Source: Opitutus sp.
Lineage (GTDB): Bacteria > Verrucomicrobiota > Verrucomicrobiia > Opitutales > Opitutaceae
Direction of reading: 5' to 3'
Assembly: GCA_013821985.1 (NCBI GenBank)
Contig: PNJQ01000007.1
Location: 1-64,000 of the forward strand
DNA length: 64,000 bases
The position numbers and the translations under genes are program-made. Positions 18,478 through 28,125 of the stretch are shown here, piece by piece. The notes beneath the pieces were generated by a model. That model was not told where the DNA came from and did no database searches. It saw only the letters and a list, made by a program, of their open reading frames with translations. Position 1 is the stretch's first letter; each line of letters opens with the position of its first letter.

Positions 18478-21400
18478 TTACTGCCGTGCGCTTTCGGCCG
18501 GGCCCGTGCCGCTCGGCAAGGTGGAACTCGAACTGACGACAATCTTGTCGAGCCGCGTTCCGTCTTCGCGCATCCAGATGGTCAGCGATTGCGTGCCGGC
18601 CGGAAGCGAGATCGTGGAACTGGCGGTTTTCCAACCGAGCGCCGACGTCGTGTTGAACTGCTGGTAGGTTGACGTGCTGCCGTTGACCGAGATGAACACC
18701 GAGTCATCGGAACCGCTCGGGCCATTGGCGCGAATGTGCACGTAGAACGTGCTCGCGGCGCCGGACGGCACGACGATCTGGTAATCGGCCCGGCAGGTCG
18801 AGGTGCCGGGCGCGCTCGCGGTCGCGCCGGAGTTGGGCGTCGATTCGATCACGTTATTCGAGGCGGCTCCGCTCGCGCCGGAGAGGGTGAGATTCGTCCA
18901 GCTCTTGCCCCCGCCGCTGGTGCGCGAGTTGGCGTTCTCTGCCTCCATCGAAACCTGGTTGGATGCCATGAGGAACGCGCCGGTGCCACCGGAGGAATTC
19001 ACGGTCAGTGTGAAGGTGTCGGTGCCGGTGAGAGAGCCGTCGTTCGCCGTGACGGTGATCGTGGCCGTGCCGGTCTGGCCGGCGGCGGGCGTGACGGTGA
19101 CGGTGCGGTTGGCGCCGGAGCCGCCGAAGGTGATGTTGGCATTCGGCACGAGCGTGGTGTTGCTCGAGCTGCCGCTCACGGTCACACTGGAGGGGTTCTC
19201 GTCGGTGATCGTGAAGTTGAGCGGACCGACCGCGACGCCGGTGGTGGTGGTTTGATTGGCGATGTCGCTCACACTCGGCGCGGTGTTGCCGCCGGACGTG
19301 CCGAAGAGGTCGAGTTCGTTGATGCTCGCCCAAGTGGTCGAGGTGCCGCTGATGCCATCGACGACAAGTTTCACGTAGCGGCCCGTGGCGGAGACGTTGT
19401 GGGTGTAGCTGGATGCCCCGGTGGCGGGTTGGACGTTCGCGACGGGCGTGCCCCAGTTTGTGGCGCTGCTCGAGACGTAGATCTCGTGGTGGTAGGCGCG
19501 GCTCTGGTAAGGATAGACGACGAACTTCGAGAGGTTGTAGGAGGCGCCGAGGTCGAGAACGACGTAGCGCGGGGACGTGCTCAGCGTGCTCGGGCTGGCG
19601 TTGCTCGCCCAGCGCGAGTCGTTGCCGCCATCAATGGTGTCGCCGTCCCACAGGTTGGCGGGGCCGTTGCTCCCGGCGGTGTCCCACGGCGTGCTGTCGG
19701 GCGAACTGACCGGCACGATTTCTGGATCGCTGCCACCACCGCTCGGATTGACGACGATCGACAGCGCCTGCGTGTCGAAATCGCCGTCCGCATCCTGCAC
19801 GCGTGCGGTGAAGTTGGCCGTGCCAACAGTGGTCGGCGTGCCGCTGATTGTGCCGCCGGAGCCGAGGCTGAGGCCCGCGGGCAACGCGCCGGCCGAGACG
19901 CTCCACGCCAGCGGCAGCTCGCCGCCAGCGGCGTTGAGCGTTTGGCTATAAGGGGTGCCGACCGTGCCGGCGGGCAGGGTGGTGGTCGTGATGGTGGGCT
20001 GGGTATCAATCGTGCCCGGATCGGGGTAGGTGCCACCTGGGCCGCCGGAGAATTCCGGGCCGACCTCGGCGCGCAGCAGCGGACGCGCGCCGCTGCCGGC
20101 GACTTCGCGCTCAAACGAGCCAATGTCCTTGCCGGTCGAGGGGCGCGTCAGGTTGCGGATATCGTTGCTCGCGACGAGTGTGGCGTTGGCGAGATTGAGC
20201 AGCGGGCTGCTCGCGGTCGGGATCTTGTAGTGGTCAAAACTGTCGGTGATCGCGGGCGAAACCGTCGAACTGTAAGTGCCGCCGAGGCCGGTCCAGCCAT
20301 AGCTCGCGCTGGGGTGATAGATATAATTTCCGCCGGAACTCGCGGGCGAGAAGCTGGCGTTGCGGACGATGCCGTTGCTCGTGCCCGAGCCCTGCCAGGC
20401 GTTGTTGAAGATCCGCACGCCCGTCGGCTGGAGCGAACCGGTATCGACATAGCCGAGGTTCATTTCGCGGCAGTCGATGAAGGTGTTGTTGTAGATCGAG
20501 GCGTTGGCGGCGGACTCGTAGCCGTTGTTGCCGCCGGAGCCGTTGCCATCGGTCCAACTGGTGGCGCCGGCCATGAGGCAGAGCGCGGCGCGGAGGTTCG
20601 TGCCGATGAGGTTCACAAAGTAGTTGTTCCGCACGATGTGGTCTTGGCCGATGATGCGGACGCCGCCTTGGTTGGAATTTGCGGTGCCGAGGACAATGGA
20701 GGAGCCCGAGTAGCTGCCGGCGCCGAAGACGAAGTTGCCGTCCACGACGCACGCGTCGCCGTGGCGCAGGGTGATCTGGCCGTAGCTCTCGAGGAAGGTG
20801 TTGTTGAGGATTTTGTTTCCCTTCGATTTGTTGGAGATGATCTCCATGTCGTTGGGCTTCTGCCCATCGTTGCGCCAGATGGCGTGGAAGAACACGTTGC
20901 GCTCGATCGTGACGTTCATGTCGTGCGCTTGGGAAGAGCTGTCGCCGATGCGGATGGTTTCGAAGCCGTTTTCCGTCGTGGAGCACTCGCGCGGGCCGAA
21001 ATAGCAGAAGCGCAGGCGGTGGTTGCGCGTGGTCGTGATCCCCGCCTCGGCGGTGTTGCGTTTGAAGGCCACGGTGGCGTTGCGCGTGCTCTTGCCCTCG
21101 AAGTGGCAATATTCGAACAGGTGATTGAAGCCTTCGGCGTAGATCCAGTGGCCGTAGTCGTCGCCCGAGACGCAATCGAGGAAACGGACGTTGCTCACCG
21201 TCATGAAGCGCGAGTCGCTTGCGGTGCGGATGATCCAGGCCGGCTCGGTGCCGCCGTTGTCGAGCATGCCGCTGCCACTGATGAAATCGAGGCCCGCGAG
21301 CACGATGCCGCGGCCTTGGAGCGTGATCTGCGAAGGGGCGGTGACATCCACGCCACCATTGACCGCGGCATAGACGAAGATCGGGTCGCTTTGCGCCGTT

Positions 21401-21597
21401 GCGTCGTCGGCGATCGAGCTGACCAGCGTTTTGTTCAGCGCGCCGTAGGTGCCGCTGTTGAGCACGACGACGTCGCCGGAATTGAGCGTCGGGAGATTGT
21501 TGAAGTCGGTGGCGTTATTGACCGTATAGGTGACCGCGCGGGACAGCGGCGCGCAGAGCGCCGCGAGGGCAACCAACAGGAGGCATCGGGTTTTCAT
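18478..21597 (-). CDS. Multidomain PL6-type (alginate lyase/chondroitinase B family) secreted lyase
   Basis: Signal peptide; PL6-like beta-helix with HLFEYCHFEGKST...NHRLRFCYFGPRECSTTENGFETIRIGDSSSQAHDMNVTIERNVFFHAIWRNDGQKPNDMEIISNKSKGNKILNNTFLES; then putative-Ig, discoidin-like, cadherin-like and CBM6-like modules. Confidence 0.85.
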   Translation of the reverse strand: MKTRCLLLVALAALCAPLSRAVTYTVNNATDFNNLPTLNSGDVVVLNSGTYGALNKTLVSSIADDATAQSDPIFVYAAVNGGVDVTAPSQITLQGRGIVLAGLDFISGSGMLDNGGTEPAWIIRTASDSRFMTVSNVRFLDCVSGDDYGHWIYAEGFNHLFEYCHFEGKSTRNATVAFKRNTAEAGITTTRNHRLRFCYFGPRECSTTENGFETIRIGDSSSQAHDMNVTIERNVFFHAIWRNDGQKPNDMEIISNKSKGNKILNNTFLESYGQITLRHGDACVVDGNFVFGAGSYSGSSIVLGTANSNQGGVRIIGQDHIVRNNYFVNLIGTNLRAALCLMAGATSWTDGNGSGGNNGYESAANASIYNNTFIDCREMNLGYVDTGSLQPTGVRIFNNAWQGSGTSNGIVRNASFSPASSGGNYIYHPSASYGWTGLGGTYSSTVSPAITDSFDHYKIPTASSPLLNLANATLVASNDIRNLTRPSTGKDIGSFEREVAGSGARPLLRAEVGPEFSGGPGGTYPDPGTIDTQPTITTTTLPAGTVGTPYSQTLNAAGGELPLAWSVSAGALPAGLSLGSGGTISGTPTTVGTANFTARVQDADGDFDTQALSIVVNPSGGGSDPEIVPVSSPDSTPWDTAGSNGPANLWDGDTIDGGNDSRWASNASPSTLSTSPRYVVLDLGASYNLSKFVVYPYQSRAYHHEIYVSSSATNWGTPVANVQPATGASSYTHNVSATGRYVKLVVDGISGTSTTWASINELDLFGTSGGNTAPSVSDIANQTTTTGVAVGPLNFTITDENPSSVTVSGSSSNTTLVPNANITFGGSGANRTVTVTPAAGQTGTATITVTANDGSLTGTDTFTLTVNSSGGTGAFLMASNQVSMEAENANSRTSGGGKSWTNLTLSGASGAASNNVIESTPNSGATASAPGTSTCRADYQIVVPSGAASTFYVHIRANGPSGSDDSVFISVNGSTSTYQQFNTTSALGWKTASSTISLPAGTQSLTIWMREDGTRLDKIVVSSSSTLPSGTGPAESARQ

Positions 21598-21722
21598 GGA
21601 GGACGCGGCGCGGTTCGCCCAAGCGGGGAGGCGTCGCAGTTGCGGGGGTAGGGTAGTGGCACCGGGTAGCGGTCCCGGCGGGGATGGGCGCCACCGAAGT
21701 TCGGCGCGGTGGGCCTCGCAAT

Positions 21723-21736
21723 CTAATAACTATTAA
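21723..21736. promoter_or_regulatory. CTAATA-AC-TATTAA, near-palindromic candidate operator
   Basis: 13/14 match to the palindrome at 12739; about 126 bp upstream of the PL6 gene start. Confidence 0.55.
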
Positions 21737-21820
21737 TAAAAGCGTTTTCGGGAAAAAAAGGCGGCGTGGCTAGGGGAATTCCCCGCGAATCGCGGCCGGC
21801 GCGGCCCGCGCGGTGAAGGG

Positions 21821-22582
21821 TTGCCGGACGGACCGGTGTTATGCGCAGCGAAACCCAATCGCCCATTGAAAACGACGCTCCCTGTCTGCTTGCTGTTCGC
21901 CGCCCTCGCGTGGGGCGGAGCCGTCACCGCGACCGCGGCGACGATCCAACATCTCAAGTTGGTCGAGCGCATCGACCCGCAATTTCCTCCCGGGCTCGAG
22001 ATTTTCGGCATCACCAAAGGCGGGGTGCGCTGTGTAATCGACGTCGATGCCGGCGGCAGGGTCGAGGACGTGTTGATCCTGGCTTACACGCACGAACGTT
22101 TTGCCCGCGCCGTGCGCGAGGTGATGCCGCTCTGGCGTTTTGAGCCGGCGCGGGTGGACGGACGCCCGGTCTCGGCGCAGACGACGATCGAATTCACCAT
22201 CGAGGCGGTCGGCGTCGTAACGACGCTCGATCTCACCACCTATGTTTCGCAGCGCTTCGAGACGATGTGGGGCGCCACCTTTGTCTATCACGAGTGGAAG
22301 CTCAGTGATCTCGACGCGATTCCGGTGCCGGTCACCACCGTGGCGCCAATCTACCCGGTCGAGCTCGCCGAGCGGAACGTTCGCGGCAAGGTGAAGGTGG
22401 ATTTCTATATCGACGAGGAAGGGCGCGTCCGGCTGCCGATTGTTTCCGCGAGCGAATATCCGGAGCTCGCGAGTGCCGCGATCTTCGCGGTGCGTCAGTG
22501 GAAATTCGCACCGCCGCTGCGGCAGGGCCGCCCGGTGCTGGCTTTCGCGAGCCAGGAATTCGATTTCAACGCGAAGCCCTGA
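21821..22582 (+). CDS. Secreted protein with two tandem TonB C-terminal-like domains
   Basis: Two repeats: VERIDPQFPPGLEIFGITKGGVRCVIDVDAGGRVEDVLIL...LWRFEPARVDGRP and VAPIYPVELAERNVRGKVKVDFYIDEEGRVRLPIVSAS...VRQWKFAPPLRQGRP. TTG start; alternative TTG at 21866 precedes the signal peptide. Confidence 0.75.
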   Translation: MPDGPVLCAAKPNRPLKTTLPVCLLFAALAWGGAVTATAATIQHLKLVERIDPQFPPGLEIFGITKGGVRCVIDVDAGGRVEDVLILAYTHERFARAVREVMPLWRFEPARVDGRPVSAQTTIEFTIEAVGVVTTLDLTTYVSQRFETMWGATFVYHEWKLSDLDAIPVPVTTVAPIYPVELAERNVRGKVKVDFYIDEEGRVRLPIVSASEYPELASAAIFAVRQWKFAPPLRQGRPVLAFASQEFDFNAKP

Positions 22583-22609
22583 GCGCGTCGCCCACTCCCG
22601 TCCGCCGCG

Positions 22610-22637
22610 CGCCCGCTTCGGCGGGCGTTTATTTTTT
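22610..22637 (+). terminator. Terminator between convergent genes
   Basis: GCCCGC TTCG GCGGGC then GTTTATTTTTT. Confidence 0.75.
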
Positions 22638-23210
22638 GGCCGGGGCGAGTTCCGCCAGCGCTGCGCGCAGCGCCTGCCGGGCGCGGTAGAGTCGCGTTTC
22701 AACGCCGCGCGGCGAGCAACCGGTGATCGTCGCGATTTCCCCGTAGGAGAGCCGCTCGAAATGATGCAACAGCAGCGTCACGCGCCAGTCGTGCGGCAGA
22801 CGCGCTATCGCGTCATCGACGGCGGCGAGAGTCTCGCGGTCCACGAGCGCGGTGTCCGGTGTCACCGCGCCAGACGGTGGATCGTAGGGTGTCGCCGCGT
22901 CGTCCCCGGGCGCATCGAGGCTGACGGTGGGATGCCGCCGCCACCAGCGATGGCGGTTGTGGCAGAGATTGGTCACGGTCGTGAACAGCCACGCGGAAAG
23001 ATTCGTGTCGGCGCGGAGGCGCGCGCGTTGCTGATGGAGGCGGACGAACGCATCGAGCGCGACTTCGCGCGCGTCGGCCGCGTTGCGGAGGTAGCGCCAG
23101 GCAAAGGCGAAGAGCGGCTGCTCCCAGCGAGCCACAATCCGTTCCAAAGCACTCGCGTGGCCGGCCTGCAGGGCGGCGAAATCCGCACGATCGGAAAGGG
23201 CGTCGGGCAC
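22629..23210 (-). CDS. ECF-type RNA polymerase sigma factor
   Basis: Region 2 WRYLRNAADAREVALDAFVRLHQQ...LSAWLFTTVTNLCHNRHRWWRR; region 4 LPHDWRVTLLLHHFERLSYGEIATITGCSPRGVETRLYRARQALR. Confidence 0.92.
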   Translation of the reverse strand: MPDALSDRADFAALQAGHASALERIVARWEQPLFAFAWRYLRNAADAREVALDAFVRLHQQRARLRADTNLSAWLFTTVTNLCHNRHRWWRRHPTVSLDAPGDDAATPYDPPSGAVTPDTALVDRETLAAVDDAIARLPHDWRVTLLLHHFERLSYGEIATITGCSPRGVETRLYRARQALRAALAELAPAKK

Positions 23211-23221
23211 GCGATTGCGCG

Positions 23222-23659
23222 CTAGTTCACGGAGCGCGCCGGACCAGGGTTGAGGCGTGCGAGGTAGCGCGCGCGTTGCTCGGCATCCAGTTCACCCGCC
23301 GTGGCGGCGATCAGCTCGCGGGTCGTGGCCGCGTGCAGACGGTCGATGCGTCGCCAGTCATCGACGAAGCGGGCGAAGGCGAGAAAATCGACCCGTCCTT
23401 CGTGCCGGCGGGTGGCTTCGAACGTCTCGAGTTCGCGGCGCAACGCCGTCGCCTGTCCGGCAAGGGCGCGCAGTTGGGGTCCGGAGGCGTCGTGCAACGC
23501 GCGGATGCGCGCGGTCTGTTCCGGCGAGAGATTTAAGTCCCCTTGCATCCACGCGACGATGTCCGCGCCGGGATCGACGGGGCGCCGCCACGCATACCAC
23601 CCAAGGTGCGCTGCGGCTCCCAGAAACAGACCCAGCACGATGACGCGCAGCGCTTTCAT
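23222..23659 (-). CDS. Periplasmic Spy/CpxP-like (heavy-metal resistance type) protein
   Basis: N-terminal TM anchor, helical LNLSPEQTARIRALHDASGPQLRALAGQATALRRELETFEA.... Confidence 0.7.
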   Translation of the reverse strand: MKALRVIVLGLFLGAAAHLGWYAWRRPVDPGADIVAWMQGDLNLSPEQTARIRALHDASGPQLRALAGQATALRRELETFEATRRHEGRVDFLAFARFVDDWRRIDRLHAATTRELIAATAGELDAEQRARYLARLNPGPARSVN

Positions 23660-23985
23660 GTGCGTCCGAGGCCGGAGGTTTCGGGCGGGAAGGGCGAGGC
23701 GGTCAGCAGCGGATCGATCAACCGGCGATAGCTCTCGAGTAATCGGGCGTCACGCTGCCGGTGTTGCTCGGTCACGCGCAATTCGGCGAGAAACAGGCCA
23801 AGCAGAATGCACGCGGCGAGAAAGACGGCGGCAAAGGCCGGCGGAAAAAATGGACTGGGCGGCACGCGCTCGCGGCCGGGGCCCGCGAGCCGCAACCGGA
23901 CGTCCCGCGCGAGCGGTGGAACGGCGGGCGGCGCTCCCCAGCGGTCGAGCACGGAAGCGAGCGGATCGGGCGAAGAATTTTGCAT
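23656..23985 (-). CDS. Small single-TM protein, possible anti-sigma-like
   Basis: MQNSSPDPLASVLDRWGAPPAVPPLARDVRLRLAG...FFPPAFAAVFLAACILLGLFLAEL...; ATGA overlap with downstream Spy-like gene. Confidence 0.55.
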   Translation of the reverse strand: MQNSSPDPLASVLDRWGAPPAVPPLARDVRLRLAGPGRERVPPSPFFPPAFAAVFLAACILLGLFLAELRVTEQHRQRDARLLESYRRLIDPLLTASPFPPETSGLGRT

Positions 23986-24078
23986 GGCCGGGAAAAACGG
24001 GTCGGCGCTTGCCCTGCATAACACCTCGGTGCGGCAAAGTCCTTCAAATATTCCGCTGCGCTGACATTGGACTGCGAC

Positions 24079-24924
24079 TCACGACGGCGGCAGCAGCGCT
24101 TGGGCGCGGAGAAATTCCTGCACTTTCACGCGGACCTTGTCCTTCCACTCCGGCAAGTCGGTGCTGAATCCGTGGCTGCCGCCCGGCACGGTGACGAGTT
24201 CGCCTGAGTTGCCGCTGGCCACGAGCTTGTCCTGCAGCGCCACCGCCTGCGAGTAGGGCACGGTCGGATCGGCGTCGCCGTGAAACGCGAGCGTCGGCGG
24301 CATTCTCCTCGGAAGTTGGTGCAGCGGCGAAAGAGCGGCTGCGTGATCGCCGAAGCGAATCCGACCGTAACCGGCGAGCGAGGACGTGTCGGACACGGCG
24401 CTCAGCAGAACGAGCGCTGCGGGCGGGTGCGTCGCGGTGTGCTGCGGATCGGAGCCCGGCGGCGTGGCGGGGATCGCCGTCCACAACGCCAGATGTCCGC
24501 CCGCAGACGAGCCGCCGACCACGATGCGAGCGGGATCGAGGCCGAGTTCGACCGCATGCGCTTGAATCCAATGGAATGCGGCGCGTGCATCAGCGACGGC
24601 GTCGAGCGGTGTCGTGTCGAACCGGTCGCGGGTGCGGTAGTCCGGTGCGATGCCGACAAGGCCCCACTGCGCGGCCATCCGCGCCCAGCCGGCGGAACGC
24701 TCAGGTGTGCCGCGATTCCAACCGCCGCCGAAGAAGAAAACGAACGCGGCGCGGCGTTCGCCCGGTTGCATGCCCTCGGGCTTGAAGACGTGCAGGCGCA
24801 GCGCGGCATCCTTTACCTGCCGGAATTCGAACGTCTCGGCTCCCGGAAAGGAGTCGGGCGTGGACTCAGCAGCGTGGGTCGCGGCAATCGCCAGCGACAT
24901 CAGGGCAACGGCGAAACATTTCAT
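24079..24924 (-). CDS. Secreted alpha/beta hydrolase (acetylesterase-like)
   Basis: Signal peptide; FFFGGGWNRGTP oxyanion region, VVGGSSAGGHLALW nucleophile elbow, FHGDADPTVPY, GGSHGF. Confidence 0.88.
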   Translation of the reverse strand: MKCFAVALMSLAIAATHAAESTPDSFPGAETFEFRQVKDAALRLHVFKPEGMQPGERRAAFVFFFGGGWNRGTPERSAGWARMAAQWGLVGIAPDYRTRDRFDTTPLDAVADARAAFHWIQAHAVELGLDPARIVVGGSSAGGHLALWTAIPATPPGSDPQHTATHPPAALVLLSAVSDTSSLAGYGRIRFGDHAAALSPLHQLPRRMPPTLAFHGDADPTVPYSQAVALQDKLVASGNSGELVTVPGGSHGFSTDLPEWKDKVRVKVQEFLRAQALLPPS

Positions 24925-25994
24925 GAGCGGGACGGTTCGAGGAGGCCGGCCTCACGCAACAGCGCATCGAGGAACCCGGCGGGGAGTTTTTCGCGTTGTG
25001 AGTGGGGCCACTTTTCCGGCGCGGCGTTGTAGGGGCGCAGAAATTCGAGTGCGACGCGCAGGCTGGCGCCGTTTGGCGCAACGTAGTTCCAGAGATCGAT
25101 GCCGTAGGCCGCGGCATGGCGCGCGATGACGGCGTGCGCCTCAAGGTTGAAGCGGCTGTAGCCCAGACCGTCCACGCGACGAATTTCGTCGGGCTGCGCA
25201 CCGTCGGGCCGGATCTGGTGGGCGATCAAAATCTTCGCTTCCTCGCAAAGTTGCCGCGCGAGGTCGTCACGCCCCGCGAAGCGCGCGATCGGAATCGCCT
25301 GCGCGAAGAACCACGAGCCGTGGTTGTTCTTCGCGGCTCGCTCGGCGCGCGCGGTGGGCGCCGTTTCGAGCCAGTTCAGAAATTCGCCGAACCACGTGCG
25401 CACCGCTTCGCGTTCGGGCGTGGTGAGCGCGGGCGCATCGTCCAGCAAGCGCAATGCATCGACCACGAGCGCGAGGTCGCGCGAATCGAGCACACCGGAG
25501 GCGTTGCCGCGGTTGCCGTGGTGGCCGAGTCGCACCTGGGCGTAGTCGAGATGCGGATTCATGCGCGTCGCGGGCGTGACGAACCACGCGCGCAACCACT
25601 CGCCGGCTCGGCGCGCCGCGGCTTCGTCGCGGCGCAGATGCCAGGCGGCGGCGAGTCGCGCGACATTCTCGCAGAAGCGCCCGATCCGGTGACGGTCACC
25701 GCGGGCGACTTGCTCGTGATTGTGTTGGCCGTCGCGACTGACGAACGGCAGGCCGTCGGGCTGGTCCGGATTCGGCCAATAATAACGCGCGTAGCTGACA
25801 TAGTTGCGCGGATCGCCGCCGGGCGAGGGCAGCGGCTTGTCGGCGACGGTCTCGATTTTCGCGCGCAGCGCCGATGGCGCTTCGGCGGCGAGTCGCGCGA
25901 GGTCGGCCTCGTTGAGTTGGAAGGGGGGAAGCGCGAAAGCGGCAGTCGTCAACGAAAGCGTCGCCGCGATGTTAGCGAAGATCGAACGTGTCAT
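24921..25994 (-). CDS. Alginate-lyase-domain (PF05426-like) polysaccharide lyase
   Basis: MTRSIFANIAATLSLTTAAFA signal; NYVSYARYYWPNPDQPDGLPFVSRDGQHNHEQ; KNNHGSWFFAQAI; GYSRFNLEAH. Start ATG 25994 inside the larger track ORF. Confidence 0.82.
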   Translation of the reverse strand: MTRSIFANIAATLSLTTAAFALPPFQLNEADLARLAAEAPSALRAKIETVADKPLPSPGGDPRNYVSYARYYWPNPDQPDGLPFVSRDGQHNHEQVARGDRHRIGRFCENVARLAAAWHLRRDEAAARRAGEWLRAWFVTPATRMNPHLDYAQVRLGHHGNRGNASGVLDSRDLALVVDALRLLDDAPALTTPEREAVRTWFGEFLNWLETAPTARAERAAKNNHGSWFFAQAIPIARFAGRDDLARQLCEEAKILIAHQIRPDGAQPDEIRRVDGLGYSRFNLEAHAVIARHAAAYGIDLWNYVAPNGASLRVALEFLRPYNAAPEKWPHSQREKLPAGFLDALLREAGLLEPSRS

Positions 25995-28104
25995 CAGTGA
26001 GCAAAAAAGTGTCCGTGCGTCCGTCGGGGCGCGTGACGATGAACGCGTCGCCAGTGGAAGCGATCTGGAGCTCCACCGGCGCGGTGCCGTTGCGCTCGGG
26101 CCAAAGCACGCTCCACACGGTGAAGGACGTGGCGGCATCCTGGCTCTCGAGCGTCAGGTGCTGCTGATCGTGCCATTTACCGGTCAGGTAGGAGCCGGTG
26201 ATTTCACCGCGCGCGTATTTCGGGTCCACCGGCACCGGGAAGTGATCGGTCACACGGCCCGTCCAGTCGGCGCCGGGCAACGCGAGACGCGTGGTGAGCG
26301 TGGCGGATTCACCGCGAATGAAGGCCGTGTTCGTCGCGCCGTCCCACGCCAGCGCGCGCTCGGCATGAAGCAGCCACGAAAGCTTGGCCGAGGTCGTGAG
26401 CTCCACGCGGTCGCGCAACACGACGTAGCGCTTGTCCACGAAGACCAAGTCGCGGGTCACGCGTTTGACACGTCCCTTTGGCTGCGTGGTTGCGTAGGCT
26501 TTCGTCGCGTCGCCGGTGGTGAGGACGTAGCGCTCGCCGGTTTGGTAGCGCGTGATCCTGCCCGTCGCGGCTTTGCTCTGCGCCTTTTGACCGAGACCGT
26601 CGATGAGCAGCGCGTTCTTCGAAATCGTCTGCCGCGTCCACTGGGCGTGATGGGGCGAGTTGTGGAATTCGCGGTAGGCGGAGTTGATCGCGAGGCCTTC
26701 GCCGTAGGCGTTCAGGATAAAACTATTTTGGTCGGCGTGGCTGTGGCTGAACGAGCCGTAAGGCGACGATTTGAAGGTGACGTGGATGTCGTCGGCCGGA
26801 CGGCCCAGCGCGCTGTGCAGCGACACCCAGCCGACATCGGCGAAGTGGCGGTGGGGCGGTAATTCGTTCAGGAGGCGCGTCGGCGGGAGCGGAAACGCGG
26901 AGGCGATGAAGTTGCGCACGAGAAACTCGGCGGCGGTCGGATAGGTGCGGCTGAGGTCCTCGAGGCCCTTGTCGATCGGGCGCGTGCGCTGGTCGGTGCA
27001 AAGTTCGGCGTAGGCGCGGAAGAAACCGTTTTGCTGCACGCGCGCGACGTGTTCCATGTAGTCGGCGACCGCGGGCTCGAGGTTGAAGCGACCGGCATTG
27101 GAGGTGTCGCCGAAGGTCGTGTGCAGATACGGCTGGACGTTGTAGAGCGCGAAGAGCGGCGAGTTTTTCCAGAACGACGAGGCGTAGGCGAGCGGGTCGT
27201 CGAGGGCGAGCAGCGCATCCTGGAATGCCGCGTGTTCGAACGTGCCGCGCCAATACGCGCTGCCTTCGGCCCAGCCGCCGTCGTCGCCGCCCCACGGGCT
27301 GAACTGGTCGCGATAGAACTTGTAGGCGAAGGCCCACCACTCGCGCGCCTCGGGCAGATCGTCCCACAGCGCGAGCGCGGTCAGCCCGGTCATCGGCATG
27401 AAGCGGACCGGATGCGACGACAGATCGGCGACGATCGAGTTGCGCGTGATTTTGGAAATGTTGCCCTCGCGCTCGATCCATTCGGCGGAGCGACGGCCGC
27501 GCTCGCGGAAGTGGTCGAGGACAATTTTCTTTTCGTCCGGCGTGAGGTGCGCGCGGACTTGATCGTAAACGAGCGGAAGCTTCCGCCAGAGCCGGAAGTG
27601 CGCTTCGTCGTTGTAATAAATGTCGGTCGCGCCGACGACCGGGCCGGATTGCCAGTCGGGCGCGAAATGCCAGCGCGAGACGCCGAGAAGAATTTCCTTC
27701 GCCTTCGCGAGATACTTTTCCTCACCCGTGACGATCCAGCAAAGCGTCGCAGCCTCGGCGACACCGGTGATGCGGCCGCACGTGTCCTGCACGGCGCGCC
27801 ACCGGTCGGCTTTGGCGGAGTCACGTTTCGACGGCGTCGGATCGCCGTAGGTGACGGGCTCGGCGGGGAACGGCATCGCGAGCCAGTCGCGGTCGAGGTC
27901 GGCTTTGAGCTTCGCGAACGCCGCCGCGCCTTCGCCGGTCGTGCCGTAGGCGCGGAAGGCGTCGTGGCGGCCGGCGAGAATGTTGGTGCGCGGCGCGACT
28001 GCCGGAACAACCAGCGCAGCGTCCTTCGCGGACCAAGCGGTCACCGCGCCCGCCAGAATAACGACGGCGGAACAAAGCTGGAGGGCAAGTCGGCTGAGGC
28101 GCAT
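25972..28104 (-). CDS. Heparinase II/III-superfamily (DUF4962-like) polysaccharide lyase
   Basis: Signal peptide MRLSRLALQLCSAVVILAGAVTAWS; alpha/alpha barrel; SHSHADQNSFILNAYGEGLAINSAYREFHNSPHHAQWTRQTISKNALLIDG; catalytic-type NSI region RNSIVADLSSHPVRF. Confidence 0.85.
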   Translation of the reverse strand: MRLSRLALQLCSAVVILAGAVTAWSAKDAALVVPAVAPRTNILAGRHDAFRAYGTTGEGAAAFAKLKADLDRDWLAMPFPAEPVTYGDPTPSKRDSAKADRWRAVQDTCGRITGVAEAATLCWIVTGEEKYLAKAKEILLGVSRWHFAPDWQSGPVVGATDIYYNDEAHFRLWRKLPLVYDQVRAHLTPDEKKIVLDHFRERGRRSAEWIEREGNISKITRNSIVADLSSHPVRFMPMTGLTALALWDDLPEAREWWAFAYKFYRDQFSPWGGDDGGWAEGSAYWRGTFEHAAFQDALLALDDPLAYASSFWKNSPLFALYNVQPYLHTTFGDTSNAGRFNLEPAVADYMEHVARVQQNGFFRAYAELCTDQRTRPIDKGLEDLSRTYPTAAEFLVRNFIASAFPLPPTRLLNELPPHRHFADVGWVSLHSALGRPADDIHVTFKSSPYGSFSHSHADQNSFILNAYGEGLAINSAYREFHNSPHHAQWTRQTISKNALLIDGLGQKAQSKAATGRITRYQTGERYVLTTGDATKAYATTQPKGRVKRVTRDLVFVDKRYVVLRDRVELTTSAKLSWLLHAERALAWDGATNTAFIRGESATLTTRLALPGADWTGRVTDHFPVPVDPKYARGEITGSYLTGKWHDQQHLTLESQDAATSFTVWSVLWPERNGTAPVELQIASTGDAFIVTRPDGRTDTFLLTDDTFDLR

Positions 28105-28125
28105 TGTAATATAATACGTTACAAG
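28105..28125. promoter_or_regulatory. Inverted repeat TTGTAA-N9-TTACAA at heparinase start
   Basis: On minus strand TTGTAACGTATTATATTACAA immediately 5' of the ATG. Confidence 0.35.

Noticed and set aside
18736-21651. 971-aa plus-strand ORF opposite the PL6 gene
   Set aside because: Ala/Gly/Arg/Val-rich shadow translation without domain features.
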